Below are positions 32,438 through 41,636 of a stretch of DNA of 63,211 nucleotides, one piece after another. The stretch spans positions 1-63,211 of IMG/VR virus record IMGVR_UViG_3300046680_000175. One strand, given 5' to 3'. This DNA is from a virus. A model generated the notes under the pieces. The model did no database searches and was not told where the DNA came from. It saw only the letters and a list, made by a program, of their open reading frames with translations. Position 1 is the first letter of the stretch. Every line of letters starts with the position of its first letter. The translations under genes were made by a program, and so were the position numbers.

Positions 32438-32868
32438 TAGATCGGCGCTCCGAGGGTGACTTGCCAGTGGATTTCGAACTTGCGAGGCTGCAGCGTCTTC
32501 TTCGCGGAGGCGATCGGCGTATAGCTCTTCAGCACGCCATTCGTGAGCGTATAGATGCGGCTGACGGAAGGCTGATTGATGACGCCGAACGCGAAGTAAG
32601 GCGCCTGCGCCGCCTCCTCGCTCGCATACCAGCTTTCGAAAAAAGTATTGCTCGCACTGTCCGCTTGCAGAGTCACCGACATGACCTTGATCTGCGGAAT
32701 GTAGCCAGCCGACAGAACGCCATCAGCGCCGAGGATCACTTCCTTCGTGTCCACGGCGCCGATTTCGTACATGTCGTCGGCAGCGAAGCCGGCGAGCTGC
32801 TGCGGCACGGTAAAGAGGCCCGAAACGCCGAGCATCAGGACGGAATTTGCGGAAGTAATATCGGCCAT
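32437..32868 (-). CDS. Tail tube protein, DUF3277
   Basis: 143 aa. [39 protein letters not shown] and LQPRKFEIHWQVT fit DUF3277 tube proteins. Between sheath and chaperone, as expected. TAATG overlap with the chaperone. Confidence 0.85.
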   Translation of the reverse strand: MADITSANSVLMLGVSGLFTVPQQLAGFAADDMYEIGAVDTKEVILGADGVLSAGYIPQIKVMSVTLQADSASNTFFESWYASEEAAQAPYFAFGVINQPSVSRIYTLTNGVLKSYTPIASAKKTLQPRKFEIHWQVTLGAPI

Positions 32869-34379
32869 TATTGGGCCTCCACGCTACTGACGTTGATCGA
32901 TTGCACCGATCCGCCCTGGACATACCAGAACGTGATCGGAGGAGACTGACGATTGCCGCGGGTCTGCGCGCTCGCGGTCTGAACCTGCAGATACCAGCCC
33001 TGTGTTTGCAGGGTGCTCGCGATGTTCACGCCGGCGGCGTTGTTCACTTCGGCGATCTGCGCTGCGGACAGGTTGACGTTCTCGTCGATCAGGCCGAAGT
33101 TGACGGCCGCGCTGATCGGGTCTTGCATCGCTGCGTTGATCAGCGCGTAACCAGCTGGGTTGTACGGGATCGACTTGACGTTCGTGAGCAACTCCATCAA
33201 TGCGAGTTGGAAGGCGCTATTCAGCCAGATCTGCCCGACATACGCGTCCACCCACTTGAACGGGCCGGAGATCGAGCCGGGGTAGAAAAAGATGAAGCTT
33301 TGATTCGCCGTCGCATACGCGCCGTAGTAGTTGTACCCATTCGCGATCAGATTCGAAGCCACCGTCGCGTTCGTCACCGTGGCGACGAGGCCCGACTGCG
33401 ACTTGAACGCGAGCGTCGCTTCGCCGTTCGTTTCGGTGAAGTCGATCGACGCCACAGCACCCGACGCGAATGCAGCGAGGCCATACGGGATGCTCGGCAC
33501 CCAGGAGACCATCGTGCCGGAGAGCCCGGCGGCTGCGATCTTCTGGCCCAGCGACGAAGCGGCGTTCGTCGATTGAGTCGGCGTGATGTCCGTGTCTTCG
33601 CAGAAGTAGGCGAATTCGTCGTTCGTCGTGCCTGCCCATGCGGCGAAGGCGTACTTCAGCGCGTTGCCGCTGCCCGCATCCGGATCGAAGTCCGTGAAGA
33701 AGCTCGCCCAGTTCGTCGTTTGAGCGACGATTCCGGACATGTATGCGGCAGGAGTCGCCACAGCAGCCGCACCCTGCGACAGCGTTGCGCCAGTCGCCAG
33801 CGTCACCATGATCCCGGCTGCGAGCGTGCCAGTCGCATAGGTGATCGTGGCCGTTGCGCCCGATGCCGTGCTCGTGAACACAAACGCGCCCGAAACGCTG
33901 TCGTACGTGACCGCGAAGGGCGGCGACGTGAAGGCAGCCTGAATGATGCTGGCCGCGCTCGAAAAGCTCGTTGCCGACGACAGGTTGATGTTCGACGACG
34001 TCAGGCCAGTGCCAGCGAACGTGATGGTCAGCGTGCCGCTGAGCGCCTGAAGCTGCGTGAGCGTCAATGCCGAGACATTGCCGCCGCGCAGCCAGCCCGG
34101 AACCGCCGCGAGGTTGTATTGCGAGAAAAGCATCGCGCCCGGCAGGACGTTGGAGCCCTGAAAGCCAGCGAAGTAGATCGTGGCTTGAGCGGCTTGTACC
34201 GAAGCCGGTCCGAAGAACGTCGACACGGCAGCAGCCGAGGGGAAGGACAGAACCTGACCGGTCGGCACACGCGTGCTGGAAGTCAGGCAGAGGCCGATCA
34301 ATTCAAGAGCGCTCCCGCCGGCCGAGAGGACAGACGGAACCACACTGACAATCGCCGAAGCTGGGATGCTCGCGGTCAT
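32868..34379 (-). CDS. Tail sheath protein, DUF3383
   Basis: 503 aa. [40 protein letters not shown] and [20 protein letters not shown] are DUF3383 landmarks. This contractile sheath is the main evidence for a myovirus-like tail. Ribosome site GGAGCAG. A terminator precedes the gene. Confidence 0.9.
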   Translation of the reverse strand: MTASIPASAIVSVVPSVLSAGGSALELIGLCLTSSTRVPTGQVLSFPSAAAVSTFFGPASVQAAQATIYFAGFQGSNVLPGAMLFSQYNLAAVPGWLRGGNVSALTLTQLQALSGTLTITFAGTGLTSSNINLSSATSFSSAASIIQAAFTSPPFAVTYDSVSGAFVFTSTASGATATITYATGTLAAGIMVTLATGATLSQGAAAVATPAAYMSGIVAQTTNWASFFTDFDPDAGSGNALKYAFAAWAGTTNDEFAYFCEDTDITPTQSTNAASSLGQKIAAAGLSGTMVSWVPSIPYGLAAFASGAVASIDFTETNGEATLAFKSQSGLVATVTNATVASNLIANGYNYYGAYATANQSFIFFYPGSISGPFKWVDAYVGQIWLNSAFQLALMELLTNVKSIPYNPAGYALINAAMQDPISAAVNFGLIDENVNLSAAQIAEVNNAAGVNIASTLQTQGWYLQVQTASAQTRGNRQSPPITFWYVQGGSVQSINVSSVEAQ

Positions 34380-34393
34380 TTCTGCTCCAAAAG

Positions 34394-34416
34394 AAAAAGC
34401 CGCCTCGCGGGCGGCT
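34394..34416 (-). terminator. Leftward intrinsic terminator before the sheath gene
   Basis: AGCCGCC (34398-34404), 5-base loop, GGCGGCT (34410-34416), and T5 on the minus strand. Confidence 0.8.
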
Positions 34417-34439
34417 CGAAAAAGAGAGTTCGGTAAGGG

Positions 34440-35165
34440 TTAGGCCGGGTACTGCGCCTGCACGTCAATCAGGCCGGCTTCGAGTTGCGCGGCGAACTGC
34501 TGCGGGACTGTCACTGCCGGATTCATTTGCAGGACCACGCTGAACGTCCAGCGATCCTCGAAGGCGGCTTCCGCGTTGATGAACGGGGCCTGCTTGGCCT
34601 CGCCCGCGTAGAGCGGCGTCACATCGAAGCCCGACGCCGCGAACTGGTCGACGGCATACCCGTCGCGGAAAAGCGTTGTGATGATCTGCGCGTTGTCGGC
34701 ACTGTTCGGACCGTACACATCCAACTGGACGGTCAACTGCGTCGGCTGCAACAGCGTCTGCGTGCCGGCCGCGATCGTCTGGCTGGCGACCGTCTGCGAC
34801 GGGCTGACCGTGTATGTGCCGACGCCGCCCGTCCCCGTCCCAAGTGCAGTGATGACGGTATTCGGTACGAGGTTGTTGCCGAGCAATTGCGCGCCGACGG
34901 CGATGGTGCCGAGCTGCACGGCGGTCACGGTCAGCGCGTTCCCGGCGATCGAGCCAGTGAACGCCACGTCAGAGTAGCTGTCGACGTTCGTCTCGATCCG
35001 CTCACGCAGGGTCGGCGTCATTGCCACGAAGTCAGACCCGGCCGGCATCGGAACCTGATTCCCCTGCGATCGGAACACTTCGACGGCCGCCGGCAGAATC
35101 GCCAGCAGAAACGAGCGCAGCGCCGTGAATGCCTGGGTTTCGGTGAGGGATAGCGTGATGCTCAT
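34440..35165 (-). CDS. Neck/tail terminator-type protein, LIC_12616 family
   Basis: 241 aa from ATG 35165. [20 protein letters not shown] is the family hallmark, and [20 protein letters not shown] follows. Between them, residues about 69-134 are an inserted beta module ([15 protein letters not shown], then [16 protein letters not shown]) absent from simple family members and also found in baseplate J. ATGA overlap upstream. Confidence 0.78.
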   Translation of the reverse strand: MSITLSLTETQAFTALRSFLLAILPAAVEVFRSQGNQVPMPAGSDFVAMTPTLRERIETNVDSYSDVAFTGSIAGNALTVTAVQLGTIAVGAQLLGNNLVPNTVITALGTGTGGVGTYTVSPSQTVASQTIAAGTQTLLQPTQLTVQLDVYGPNSADNAQIITTLFRDGYAVDQFAASGFDVTPLYAGEAKQAPFINAEAAFEDRWTFSVVLQMNPAVTVPQQFAAQLEAGLIDVQAQYPA

Positions 35166-35545
35166 GTTTTCTGCAGGGTGACGATCACGCGGCACCATGA
35201 GGTCCAGACTTCCATGACCTGCGTGACCAGCCAGTTATGAACGGTCCCGCCCGGCACCTGCGGAAACTGGAGAACGTCGCCGCCCTTCCCGTCCGCGCGC
35301 ACGATGCCTTCGACGTCACCGTACAGATAGACCGAGCGCATCACGCCTTGAATGTTCAGGCCGTCCACATGGCGTAGATCCGTTCCGCTGAGCGGCTGCA
35401 CGTTGGCATTGACCTGCGTCGACGTCAGCGAAGGCGTGCGCGTGCCGTCCGCGGCCGTCGTATAGCCGCTGTTCTGCACCCAGGTCACGACCGTGTCGGA
35501 GTTGATACCCTGTATCGCGCCGTTGACGATTCCGCGCAGATTCAC
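35162..35545 (-). CDS. Head-tail connector/completion protein
   Basis: 127 aa. [20 protein letters not shown] and [15 protein letters not shown] followed by [12 protein letters not shown] resemble small connector proteins that join head and tail. Family not certain. ATGA overlaps on both sides. Confidence 0.6.
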   Translation of the reverse strand: MNLRGIVNGAIQGINSDTVVTWVQNSGYTTAADGTRTPSLTSTQVNANVQPLSGTDLRHVDGLNIQGVMRSVYLYGDVEGIVRADGKGGDVLQFPQVPGGTVHNWLVTQVMEVWTSWCRVIVTLQKT

Positions 35546-36081
35546 TTGACCTCTCCGACCTTGTATGAGATGGATTTCAGGAGGATGCCGATGTCCACCA
35601 GGGGCTTCGTCGACGCTCCGTAGTTGTCGTCGCCGTTCGCGACGCGCGCGGCAGCTTCGCCGACGGTTTTGCCGGTCACGACCAAATTGGGATCGTTGCT
35701 ACGCATCCCGCGCAGCATGACCGTGATCGGGCTCAGCGCGGGTTCCTGAATTTCTGATATGGTCTTTTGGATGTCGGCCGCCATGAGGCTGCCGATCTGC
35801 TCCATCAGGTCATCGGCGCTGATCTGCCCTGCGGCGACCGCGGCGATGCCCTTGCCCATCAGGTCCGTCCATTCCTTCTTCCGCGTGGCCGCGGTAGTGG
35901 ACATGAACGGGCGCGGGGGTATATTCGCAGCAGGAGCGCCATATTCCTGAATGGCACCGACGTACGCGATGTTCGTGCCGTCCTCGTACTGGCCGCCGAG
36001 AATGCCGGCTTGTATGACCTTTTCCTTCAACGGCGCGAGGCGCTCGTTGATCTTGTCCAGATTGAGTTTGTCGAAGCCCAT
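35542..36081 (-). CDS. HK97 gp10-like tail completion protein
   Basis: 179 aa. IAYVGAIQEYGAPAANIPPR and PFMSTTAATRKKEW are typical (the IPPRPF motif). Start codon lies in a shared CATATG with the divergent gene at 36082. Confidence 0.7.
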   Translation of the reverse strand: MGFDKLNLDKINERLAPLKEKVIQAGILGGQYEDGTNIAYVGAIQEYGAPAANIPPRPFMSTTAATRKKEWTDLMGKGIAAVAAGQISADDLMEQIGSLMAADIQKTISEIQEPALSPITVMLRGMRSNDPNLVVTGKTVGEAAARVANGDDNYGASTKPLVDIGILLKSISYKVGEVK

Positions 36082-36333
36082 ATGCTCAGTTCACGCACGC
36101 TAGAAGAGATGCTGCCGTTTGCCTGCGAGCGCTGCGGCTTCAGCTTCTTTCGCAACTTGGACGAGTACTTCAAGATCGGCATTCGCTGCCCGCGCTGCAC
36201 GTTCCGGATCGAACTAAACAGCGAGGAAATCGCGGAAGTCGCCGCAATGATCGAGTCATGCCATCAGGCGGAAGATGCCTGCAAAGAGCTTGGCGAGGAC
36301 GATCAGAAGAACGTCCCGCCCACCTTTCGATAG
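36082..36333 (+). CDS. Com-like zinc-ribbon cargo protein
   Basis: 83 aa. FACERCGF and IRCPRCTF form a zinc ribbon like that of Mu Com, a translational activator of mom; no mom gene is visible. It begins at the ATG directly adjoining the leftward start and overlaps the next leftward gene at its 3' end by 31 bases. Function unproven. Confidence 0.6.
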   Translation: MLSSRTLEEMLPFACERCGFSFFRNLDEYFKIGIRCPRCTFRIELNSEEIAEVAAMIESCHQAEDACKELGEDDQKNVPPTFR

Positions 36334-36719
36334 GCGCGGCGCTCCGGCAGACCGCCGACATACGCACCGCCCGCCGCACCGATCCTGAGCATCGCCCACA
36401 GCGTCTGACCGTAGACCGAGCTCGACAGGTAATACTCGACCCCATCCTTGACCGGCGGTGCCACGAACGACGCCGACACGCTGCCTTCCGTCGCGCTAAC
36501 CACTGCGCCACCACCCTGCGAATTGCCGATCGAGTTGGCATTCGCCAGCAGATAGCCGACGTGCGCCACGATCAACTGCTGCTGCGTGAGCGGCGCGCAT
36601 TCGAACCATGACTGCATCGGCGACTGATCGACGATGCTCGCCCACATCTGAATGGCAGAAGTGGACGTGTCAGCGAATGCGGGGAACGCGGCCTGGAAGG
36701 CAACGGGATCGAACGTCAT
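36303..36719 (-). CDS. Head-tail connector, DUF4054
   Basis: 138 aa. FDPVAFQAAFPAFADTS, LIVAHVGYLLAN, GSVSASFVAPPV and YGQTLWAMLR are DUF4054 landmarks. A capsid-adjacent adaptor. Confidence 0.85.
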   Translation of the reverse strand: MTFDPVAFQAAFPAFADTSTSAIQMWASIVDQSPMQSWFECAPLTQQQLIVAHVGYLLANANSIGNSQGGGAVVSATEGSVSASFVAPPVKDGVEYYLSSSVYGQTLWAMLRIGAAGGAYVGGLPERRAYRKVGGTFF

Positions 36720-36721
36720 TG

Positions 36722-37111
36722 CTACGCCTTGATGGGGCCAGTGTTCACGGAAAGGATTTCGGGACGGGAATCGTCCTTCTTCTGATACATCTGCGGGTTG
36801 AGCGGCTGCGACTTGTCGCCAAGCGTCATGCTCGACGCGGCTTTCTCGCCGTCAGCGCTTCCGCCCTTGATGACTTTGACGAAACCCTTTTCCTGATGCG
36901 CCTTGAACTGCGAGTGCTGTTCGAGCAGCGCGAGCTCTGCATCCGTGACGGGCGTGAGCGTGGCGCCTTGCGGCGTCACGAAATTCTTATTTGCGAGACC
37001 GAATCCGCCCTTGACGACGACGCTTTCGGTTTCCGTCAGGAAGCCGTCTCCGCCGCGGATGTAGTTCGAGTACTTGTTGTCGCAAGTGAGGGTCGATGCA
37101 ATGTGCGGCAT
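36722..37111 (-). CDS. Small head-region protein
   Basis: 129 aa. ASTLTCDNKYSNYIRGGDGF starts a domain often found behind the capsid gene (decoration or hypothetical). Last 40 residues charged. AGGAGAAA ribosome site. Confidence 0.6.
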   Translation of the reverse strand: MPHIASTLTCDNKYSNYIRGGDGFLTETESVVVKGGFGLANKNFVTPQGATLTPVTDAELALLEQHSQFKAHQEKGFVKVIKGGSADGEKAASSMTLGDKSQPLNPQMYQKKDDSRPEILSVNTGPIKA

Positions 37112-37206
37112 GTTTTTCTCCTGCCTCCGAGTAGATGCCCGGCCGCGCCACGTTAGGAGGTATGGCGTGGCTTCGGGTGCGCACCCTTAGACCGGGCAAA
37201 GCTGTT

Positions 37207-37224
37207 GCCCCGCCGAAGCGGGGC
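37207..37224. other. GC-rich hairpin after the capsid gene
   Basis: GCCCCGC and GCGGGGC form a perfect 7-bp stem with a CGAA loop, but no T-run follows on either strand. It lies in the 119-base gap between capsid and the next gene and may stabilise the capsid mRNA. Confidence 0.5.
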
Positions 37225-37230
37225 GCGCGT

Positions 37231-38385
37231 TCAAATGCCTGAGGCGCGGTACACAGCGGTCGGACGCTTGCAGATGATGCCGGCCGTGCTGTTCGAAAAG
37301 TCCTCGACGTAGCGCTTCGACTCTTGCTGCACGCCGAGCGTCTGGAACTTCGCCGGCACGGCTTGCACGAAGGTGCGGCCGTCGTCCGACGAATCCGGCT
37401 CGCTGTCCATGCGATCCGCGAACAGATAGAACACGTTCGCGCCACCGTTGGCCGCAGCGAACTGCGGCGCGGTGATCACGCGGCACTTCGGATAGTTGTC
37501 ACGCAGCCATGCGCTGGCCGAGTAACCGAACTGCGTCGGCGTGCCGAGGTACGTGTCGAAGCCGGTCGGCAGGACCAGCGTCGTCTCGTCCGTCTTCGGC
37601 TGAACGTTGCCGCCCGACTGGACTTCCAGCGTCTGGAATGCGGACAGCAGGTCGGCGATGATGTCGAGCGTGGTCTTCGTCGCCCAGCCCGGCGTGCCCG
37701 AGGTTGCGCCGTTTGCCACCGTCACGTACGCCGGCAGGTACGGGTCGTTCAGCAGGCCGTAGGTGCGGTCGTTGCCCGAGTTATAGCCGTTGAAGCCGAC
37801 GAGATTGCGCTGGATGTCGAGCGCCGTTGCAGCGCCGATACGCTTTTCAGCTTGCGACGAGATGCGCATTGCGCCAGCGCGAGCCTCTTCCAGGCGACCA
37901 ACCGCGAAGCCCTTTTCGAAGCGCACGATGGTGCGGCGCTCGAAGTTGACGTTCCACGACGCCATCGGCACGCTCGTCAGGTCGCCGTACGGAACGGCGT
38001 CGCCCATCGATTCGATCGCGCCCTGCACGACTTCTTCGTCGTGCCATTCGCCGACCGTCGAGATGCCGACGATCTCATCGATCATGCGGACCTTGAACAC
38101 AGCGCGCACCAGGCCCGGCAACCATGCCTGGAGGAACTGGACCGGCGTGCCGATGCTCGCTGCCAAGACACCGCCTTGCGGGTCGTCCATCGCTGCGGCG
38201 TCCATTGCGAAGCGCGCAGCTTGCGCTGCCCAGCCTTCGCGGATGCCGAGGCCGGCGAGCTTCAGCTCGATGTAATGCTGAACGTCGGCGCTGTCCATCG
38301 CGAACAGCGGCTTGCCTTCAGCGCGGCGCGCGGCAGCTTCGCGACCGCTCACGCCGGAATGCGTCTTCGAAATTTGCAGATTCAT
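37231..38385 (-). CDS. Major capsid protein, DUF2184
   Basis: 384 aa. QAWLPGLVRAVFKVRMIDEI, EEVVQGAIESMGDAVPYGDL, ETTLVLPTGFDTYLG and KCRVITAPQFAA are DUF2184/encapsulin-like capsid landmarks. A good coat-protein length. A terminator separates it from the gene before, so it may have its own promoter. Confidence 0.9.
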   Translation of the reverse strand: MNLQISKTHSGVSGREAAARRAEGKPLFAMDSADVQHYIELKLAGLGIREGWAAQAARFAMDAAAMDDPQGGVLAASIGTPVQFLQAWLPGLVRAVFKVRMIDEIVGISTVGEWHDEEVVQGAIESMGDAVPYGDLTSVPMASWNVNFERRTIVRFEKGFAVGRLEEARAGAMRISSQAEKRIGAATALDIQRNLVGFNGYNSGNDRTYGLLNDPYLPAYVTVANGATSGTPGWATKTTLDIIADLLSAFQTLEVQSGGNVQPKTDETTLVLPTGFDTYLGTPTQFGYSASAWLRDNYPKCRVITAPQFAAANGGANVFYLFADRMDSEPDSSDDGRTFVQAVPAKFQTLGVQQESKRYVEDFSNSTAGIICKRPTAVYRASGI

Positions 38386-38414
38386 TTGATGTTTTCCTTT
38401 GGCGCGCCCAAAGC

Positions 38415-38437
38415 AAAAACCCCGCTCAAGGCGGGGT
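38415..38437 (-). terminator. Leftward intrinsic terminator before the capsid gene
   Basis: ACCCCGC (38419-38425), loop TCAAG, GCGGGGT (38431-38437), then T5 on the minus strand. It lies in the 78-base gap between decoration and capsid genes. Confidence 0.8.
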
Positions 38438-38463
38438 TCTATGGATCAGGCGAGGTGGCCGAT

Positions 38464-38979
38464 TTAGTTGGTCAGACGCACGACGGTGAGGCCGCCGCCG
38501 GAGTTGGCAACCGGGTAGCGATACACGATCGCGTTCGGTACCGTGGCGCAGCCAGACGGAACCGTGCCGCCCGGTGCATACGTCTTCAGCGCGCCGGTCG
38601 TGGTGTTGTAGGCCACGAGGTCACCAATGTTGCACGCGGTGCCTACCGAGACGGTCACATCGCCCATCGTGACGAAGTCGGCCTGCGAGTTGTCGGGGAT
38701 GACGAGCGTCGGCGCGAGCGTGCCTGCGGTCGTACCCCACGACACCGCAGCCTTCGGGTTCGCCATGATGCCGGCGAAGACGGTCGAGCCGTTGGTGATC
38801 GCACCGCCCATCACGGCGATGTTCGTCGAGTTCGACTTGGTGGCTGCGAAGCCGAAGGTGTTCGGCGTTGCGCCAGCCGAGTTCACGATCAGGCTTTCTG
38901 CGCGATGCGGGCTGCCGAGTTGAATCTCGCCCGGCACGCCGAAGCCCTGCAGGACGTTGACAGAGGTTTGGAAGGTCAT
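38464..38979 (-). CDS. Capsid decoration / structural cement protein
   Basis: 171 aa. VLQGFGVPGEIQLGSPHRAE at the start and a beta-rich body (DFVTMGDVTVSVGTACNIGD) resemble head stabilisers that sit next to DUF2184 capsid genes. Family not certain. Confidence 0.7.
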   Translation of the reverse strand: MTFQTSVNVLQGFGVPGEIQLGSPHRAESLIVNSAGATPNTFGFAATKSNSTNIAVMGGAITNGSTVFAGIMANPKAAVSWGTTAGTLAPTLVIPDNSQADFVTMGDVTVSVGTACNIGDLVAYNTTTGALKTYAPGGTVPSGCATVPNAIVYRYPVANSGGGLTVVRLTN

Positions 38980-39002
38980 GGTTTCGTTTCTCCGTGAGGG
39001 GT

Positions 39003-39626
39003 TTAGGCGGTCTTCGCGTGCGACTGCTTCGCGAACCAGCCGTTGCCCGAATCCATGCCCGCGGCCTTCACCACGACAGCCTCAGACGGGGCCTTGTTGT
39101 TTGCCAGATAGCCGCTCAGATAGGCCAGTTCCTGACCCTTGGGCGCCTTCAGGCCGAGCTTCTTGCAGCCGTATGCTGCGACTGCGTGCTCGTCCATGCC
39201 GGCTGCGTCGAAAGTGCCGACGTGCTTCGAAACCTTCTCGGCGAGCTTGTTGCGCGCGGTCGTGCGCGCTTCGAACTTGCGGAACAGTGCGGCTTCGTCC
39301 ATCGCGGCTTCCTTCTTCTCTGCGGGCACTTCAGCGTCTTTGCCGACTTCCTCGGCATCCTTCTTCTCGGCGCCTTCGCCGGCTTCCGCCGCGCCTTCCT
39401 CTTTGTCGGTGGCTTCTTCTTCGCCGCCGCCTTCGAGTGCGCCTGCTGCTTCAGCGTCGTCGACCTCGGGCGCTGCGCCCTCGCCGAGAGCTGCCTTCAT
39501 TGCCGCTGCGGTCTGAATCACGTCGTCCATCTTGGCGACGAATTCTGCGAACTGAGCGCGCATGTCTTCCAGCGACGCTCCGCCGCTGTTACCGCCGGCG
39601 GCGGCGGTGTTGCTGGTTTCAGCCAT
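39003..39626 (-). CDS. Possible free scaffold protein from an internal start
   Basis: 207 aa, in frame with the 3' third of the fusion gene. AAGGA (39638-39634) lies 7 bases before ATG 39626, a strong ribosome site. The segment ([15 protein letters not shown], then [18 protein letters not shown] and the Glu/Ala coil) would be the scaffold alone, as with lambda Nu3. Confidence 0.55.
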   Translation of the reverse strand: MAETSNTAAAGGNSGGASLEDMRAQFAEFVAKMDDVIQTAAAMKAALGEGAAPEVDDAEAAGALEGGGEEEATDKEEGAAEAGEGAEKKDAEEVGKDAEVPAEKKEAAMDEAALFRKFEARTTARNKLAEKVSKHVGTFDAAGMDEHAVAAYGCKKLGLKAPKGQELAYLSGYLANNKAPSEAVVVKAAGMDSGNGWFAKQSHAKTA

Positions 39627-40664
39627 TTTTGTTTCCTTATCAGGAAGTGAATCGCAGGTGAATGCGGTGTCGAGCACCGCGACATCCGGCCCCATGCGCC
39701 CGCGCTTGACGAGCGCGAGATGGTTGCCACGGATTTGACGCTGCACGCAGTCGTAGGGCTGGCCGTTGAATTCGCCAGGGGTCCAGTCATACGTGCAGCG
39801 GTAGCCGGCAGAAAGTTCCTTCTTTCCGGCGTTGATCGAATCGGCCATTGCCGACGAGAAAACCTTGATGTTGCCGAGCAGGCCACCGTGCTCGAAGGCG
39901 TCGGGATCGAAGCGCACTTCCTGCCCGATGACGCCCTGCACGCCCTTCTCTTCCGGACGCGTGAGGCCGTCTTCTTCGCGGCCGAGCATCACGTGGTTGT
40001 CGATCCACGGGATGAGCTTGAACGACTCGATCGCTTCGGGATCGGCCAGTTCTTCGGCGGGCCGATAGACCCGATACATCTTGTCCGTCTCGGGCGCGCC
40101 GGGAAGCTGCGAGCCGTGGTATTCGAAGATTCCGACCTTGCTGATCGGGTTGTCTTTGATTTCGCTCCAGCCGTTCACGTCTTCGATGCGCGCGGACTTG
40201 TCGAGCGCCCATGCGTCGGCGAATTCGACGCGCGACTCAAGCGCCGCGAGTTCGTCCATCGCATCCGTCGCGACGAGACTGGCCAGCGCTTCGGCGACGC
40301 CCGGATGCAGCGGATCAGGCAGTGCGCCGACAGGCGCCCACATCACATCGCTCGACTCGCCATTGATGACCGGAGTGAAGATCTCGTCGCGCGACAGGAA
40401 CAGAGCGAACGTGCCCGTCGACATGGGCGCGAGCGACAGTGGGAAATGCGCGACTTCCTCGAACGACTCGCGTGCCGCGGCGAGCATCGGGTCTTCGCCA
40501 GGCTCGACGTGGCCCGCGGGGAATGCCCAAGTTTCCGGGTAATCCGCGCTGTCAGCGCTGCGCTTGAGCAGCAGCACCTTGCCGGCGGTCAGATAGAGGA
40601 TTCCGGCCGCCACGGGAGCGCCGATGTCATCGCCGGCGCGTGCTTCATCGCCGGCCGGATTCAC
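39003..40664 (-). CDS. Nudix - DUF2213 prohead protease - scaffold fusion
   Basis: 553 aa. Residues 15-130 are a Nudix hydrolase with a perfect box (G51 x5 E57 x7 R65-E66 xx E69-E70-V71). Residues about 190-340 are DUF2213, the head maturation protease ([45 protein letters not shown]). Residues 346-553 are acidic, coiled and scaffold-like. GTG start overlaps the previous stop. An internal start at 39626 may make free scaffold. The Nudix domain is an unusual attachment; its substrate is unknown. Confidence 0.82.
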   Translation of the reverse strand: MNPAGDEARAGDDIGAPVAAGILYLTAGKVLLLKRSADSADYPETWAFPAGHVEPGEDPMLAAARESFEEVAHFPLSLAPMSTGTFALFLSRDEIFTPVINGESSDVMWAPVGALPDPLHPGVAEALASLVATDAMDELAALESRVEFADAWALDKSARIEDVNGWSEIKDNPISKVGIFEYHGSQLPGAPETDKMYRVYRPAEELADPEAIESFKLIPWIDNHVMLGREEDGLTRPEEKGVQGVIGQEVRFDPDAFEHGGLLGNIKVFSSAMADSINAGKKELSAGYRCTYDWTPGEFNGQPYDCVQRQIRGNHLALVKRGRMGPDVAVLDTAFTCDSLPDKETKMAETSNTAAAGGNSGGASLEDMRAQFAEFVAKMDDVIQTAAAMKAALGEGAAPEVDDAEAAGALEGGGEEEATDKEEGAAEAGEGAEKKDAEEVGKDAEVPAEKKEAAMDEAALFRKFEARTTARNKLAEKVSKHVGTFDAAGMDEHAVAAYGCKKLGLKAPKGQELAYLSGYLANNKAPSEAVVVKAAGMDSGNGWFAKQSHAKTA

Positions 40665-40831
40665 AGCGCCGCCTTCGCTTTCGCGACGAGTTCCTGAATC
40701 TTCACGCGCAGCACGCCGATCTGGCCATGCGCTTCGTAGAGTTCCGCTTGGCCAGCGAGGTCGCTGATTGCGTTGAGCGCGTCGGCGACCGGATTCGTTA
40801 CGGGCGCGGCGGTGGGTTGGGGTTTAGCCAT
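40661..40831 (-). CDS. Small coiled-coil protein
   Basis: 56 aa ([20 protein letters not shown], then [18 protein letters not shown]). Overlaps both neighbours. Possibly a small head-assembly factor. Confidence 0.6.
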   Translation of the reverse strand: MAKPQPTAAPVTNPVADALNAISDLAGQAELYEAHGQIGVLRVKIQELVAKAKAAL

Positions 40832-41636
40832 CTTTCAGTCCGAAATTGAGGATTGGGCGCGCAAAGCACCGGCAGTTGATCGCGATGCCAGGCAGCACCG
40901 GGCCGAACCTGTCATCAACAGGCGGCTTGTCGAAGCGGAACGTCTTCCCGTTCCAGTTCAGATGCTGCTGGCGTGGCGTCTTGCCGCCGTGCGAGTGACA
41001 CCACTCGAATTCCTCGACGCCAGCCGCCTGCATCCGCGAATTGCTGATCTGCGAATACGCCTTTCTGGTCTGGTCGTGCGCGACGCTGCGCGCCTTGCGC
41101 ACGTTCTGCCCGTACTTCTCGCGCATGAACGGCATCAGCGTTTTCAGGCCAGAGCCGGTCGTGATCGACCGCATCACCTGACCCTGCACCTGCGACAGAT
41201 ACTGCTCGGGGATCGTCTTGATGAGTTGCGCGGCCTCTTGCGTCGAGGCCATGACGATTTCGCGCAGCCGCCCGCTGTTCAGGAACGAGGGATCGAGTTC
41301 AAGATCCTTCGCGACTTCTCGCAGGCTCATATTGAGCGTGACCGTCGAGTGCTTGATCGTCTGCTTGATCATGCGCTCGGTGGCGACCTGCGCGAGCTTC
41401 GTGAAGTAGCGGCCGTACTTGCGTTTCAGGTAGTTGATGATGATCCGCGCGCGCGAGACGGGATTGCCGTCGACGGCGTCCATCGCGTAGCCGGGATCGT
41501 TGAACATCTTCTTCAGTTCGCGCTCGGCTTCGCCGCTCATCCGCTCGACGAGAGCAACGATCGCTTTCTGATACTGGTCGGCAATGGAGGCGCTGGAAAT
41601 CAGTGCGCCGCCGCGTTTAGCCGATGCCGAGTTCAT
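40824..41636 (-). CDS. Head morphogenesis protein, SPP1 gp7 / Mu F-like
   Basis: 270 aa. SVAHDQTRKAYSQISNSRMQ, GVEEFEWCHSHGGKTPR and PGIAINCRCFARPI are landmarks of the family that aids portal-linked head assembly. Next to portal, as normal. 20-base overlap with portal. Confidence 0.88.
   Translation of the reverse strand: MNSASAKRGGALISSASIADQYQKAIVALVERMSGEAERELKKMFNDPGYAMDAVDGNPVSRARIIINYLKRKYGRYFTKLAQVATERMIKQTIKHSTVTLNMSLREVAKDLELDPSFLNSGRLREIVMASTQEAAQLIKTIPEQYLSQVQGQVMRSITTGSGLKTLMPFMREKYGQNVRKARSVAHDQTRKAYSQISNSRMQAAGVEEFEWCHSHGGKTPRQQHLNWNGKTFRFDKPPVDDRFGPVLPGIAINCRCFARPILNFGLKDG

Noticed and set aside
32871-34436. Long open frame of 521 codons on the plus strand opposite the sheath gene
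   Set aside because: It is Arg-rich antisense of a clear DUF3383 gene, a frequent artefact of GC-rich third positions.
37324-38997. 557-codon plus-strand frame opposite the capsid and decoration genes
   Set aside because: Low-complexity Arg/Ala composition, no ribosome site, and both strands cannot code the recognised capsid protein and this.
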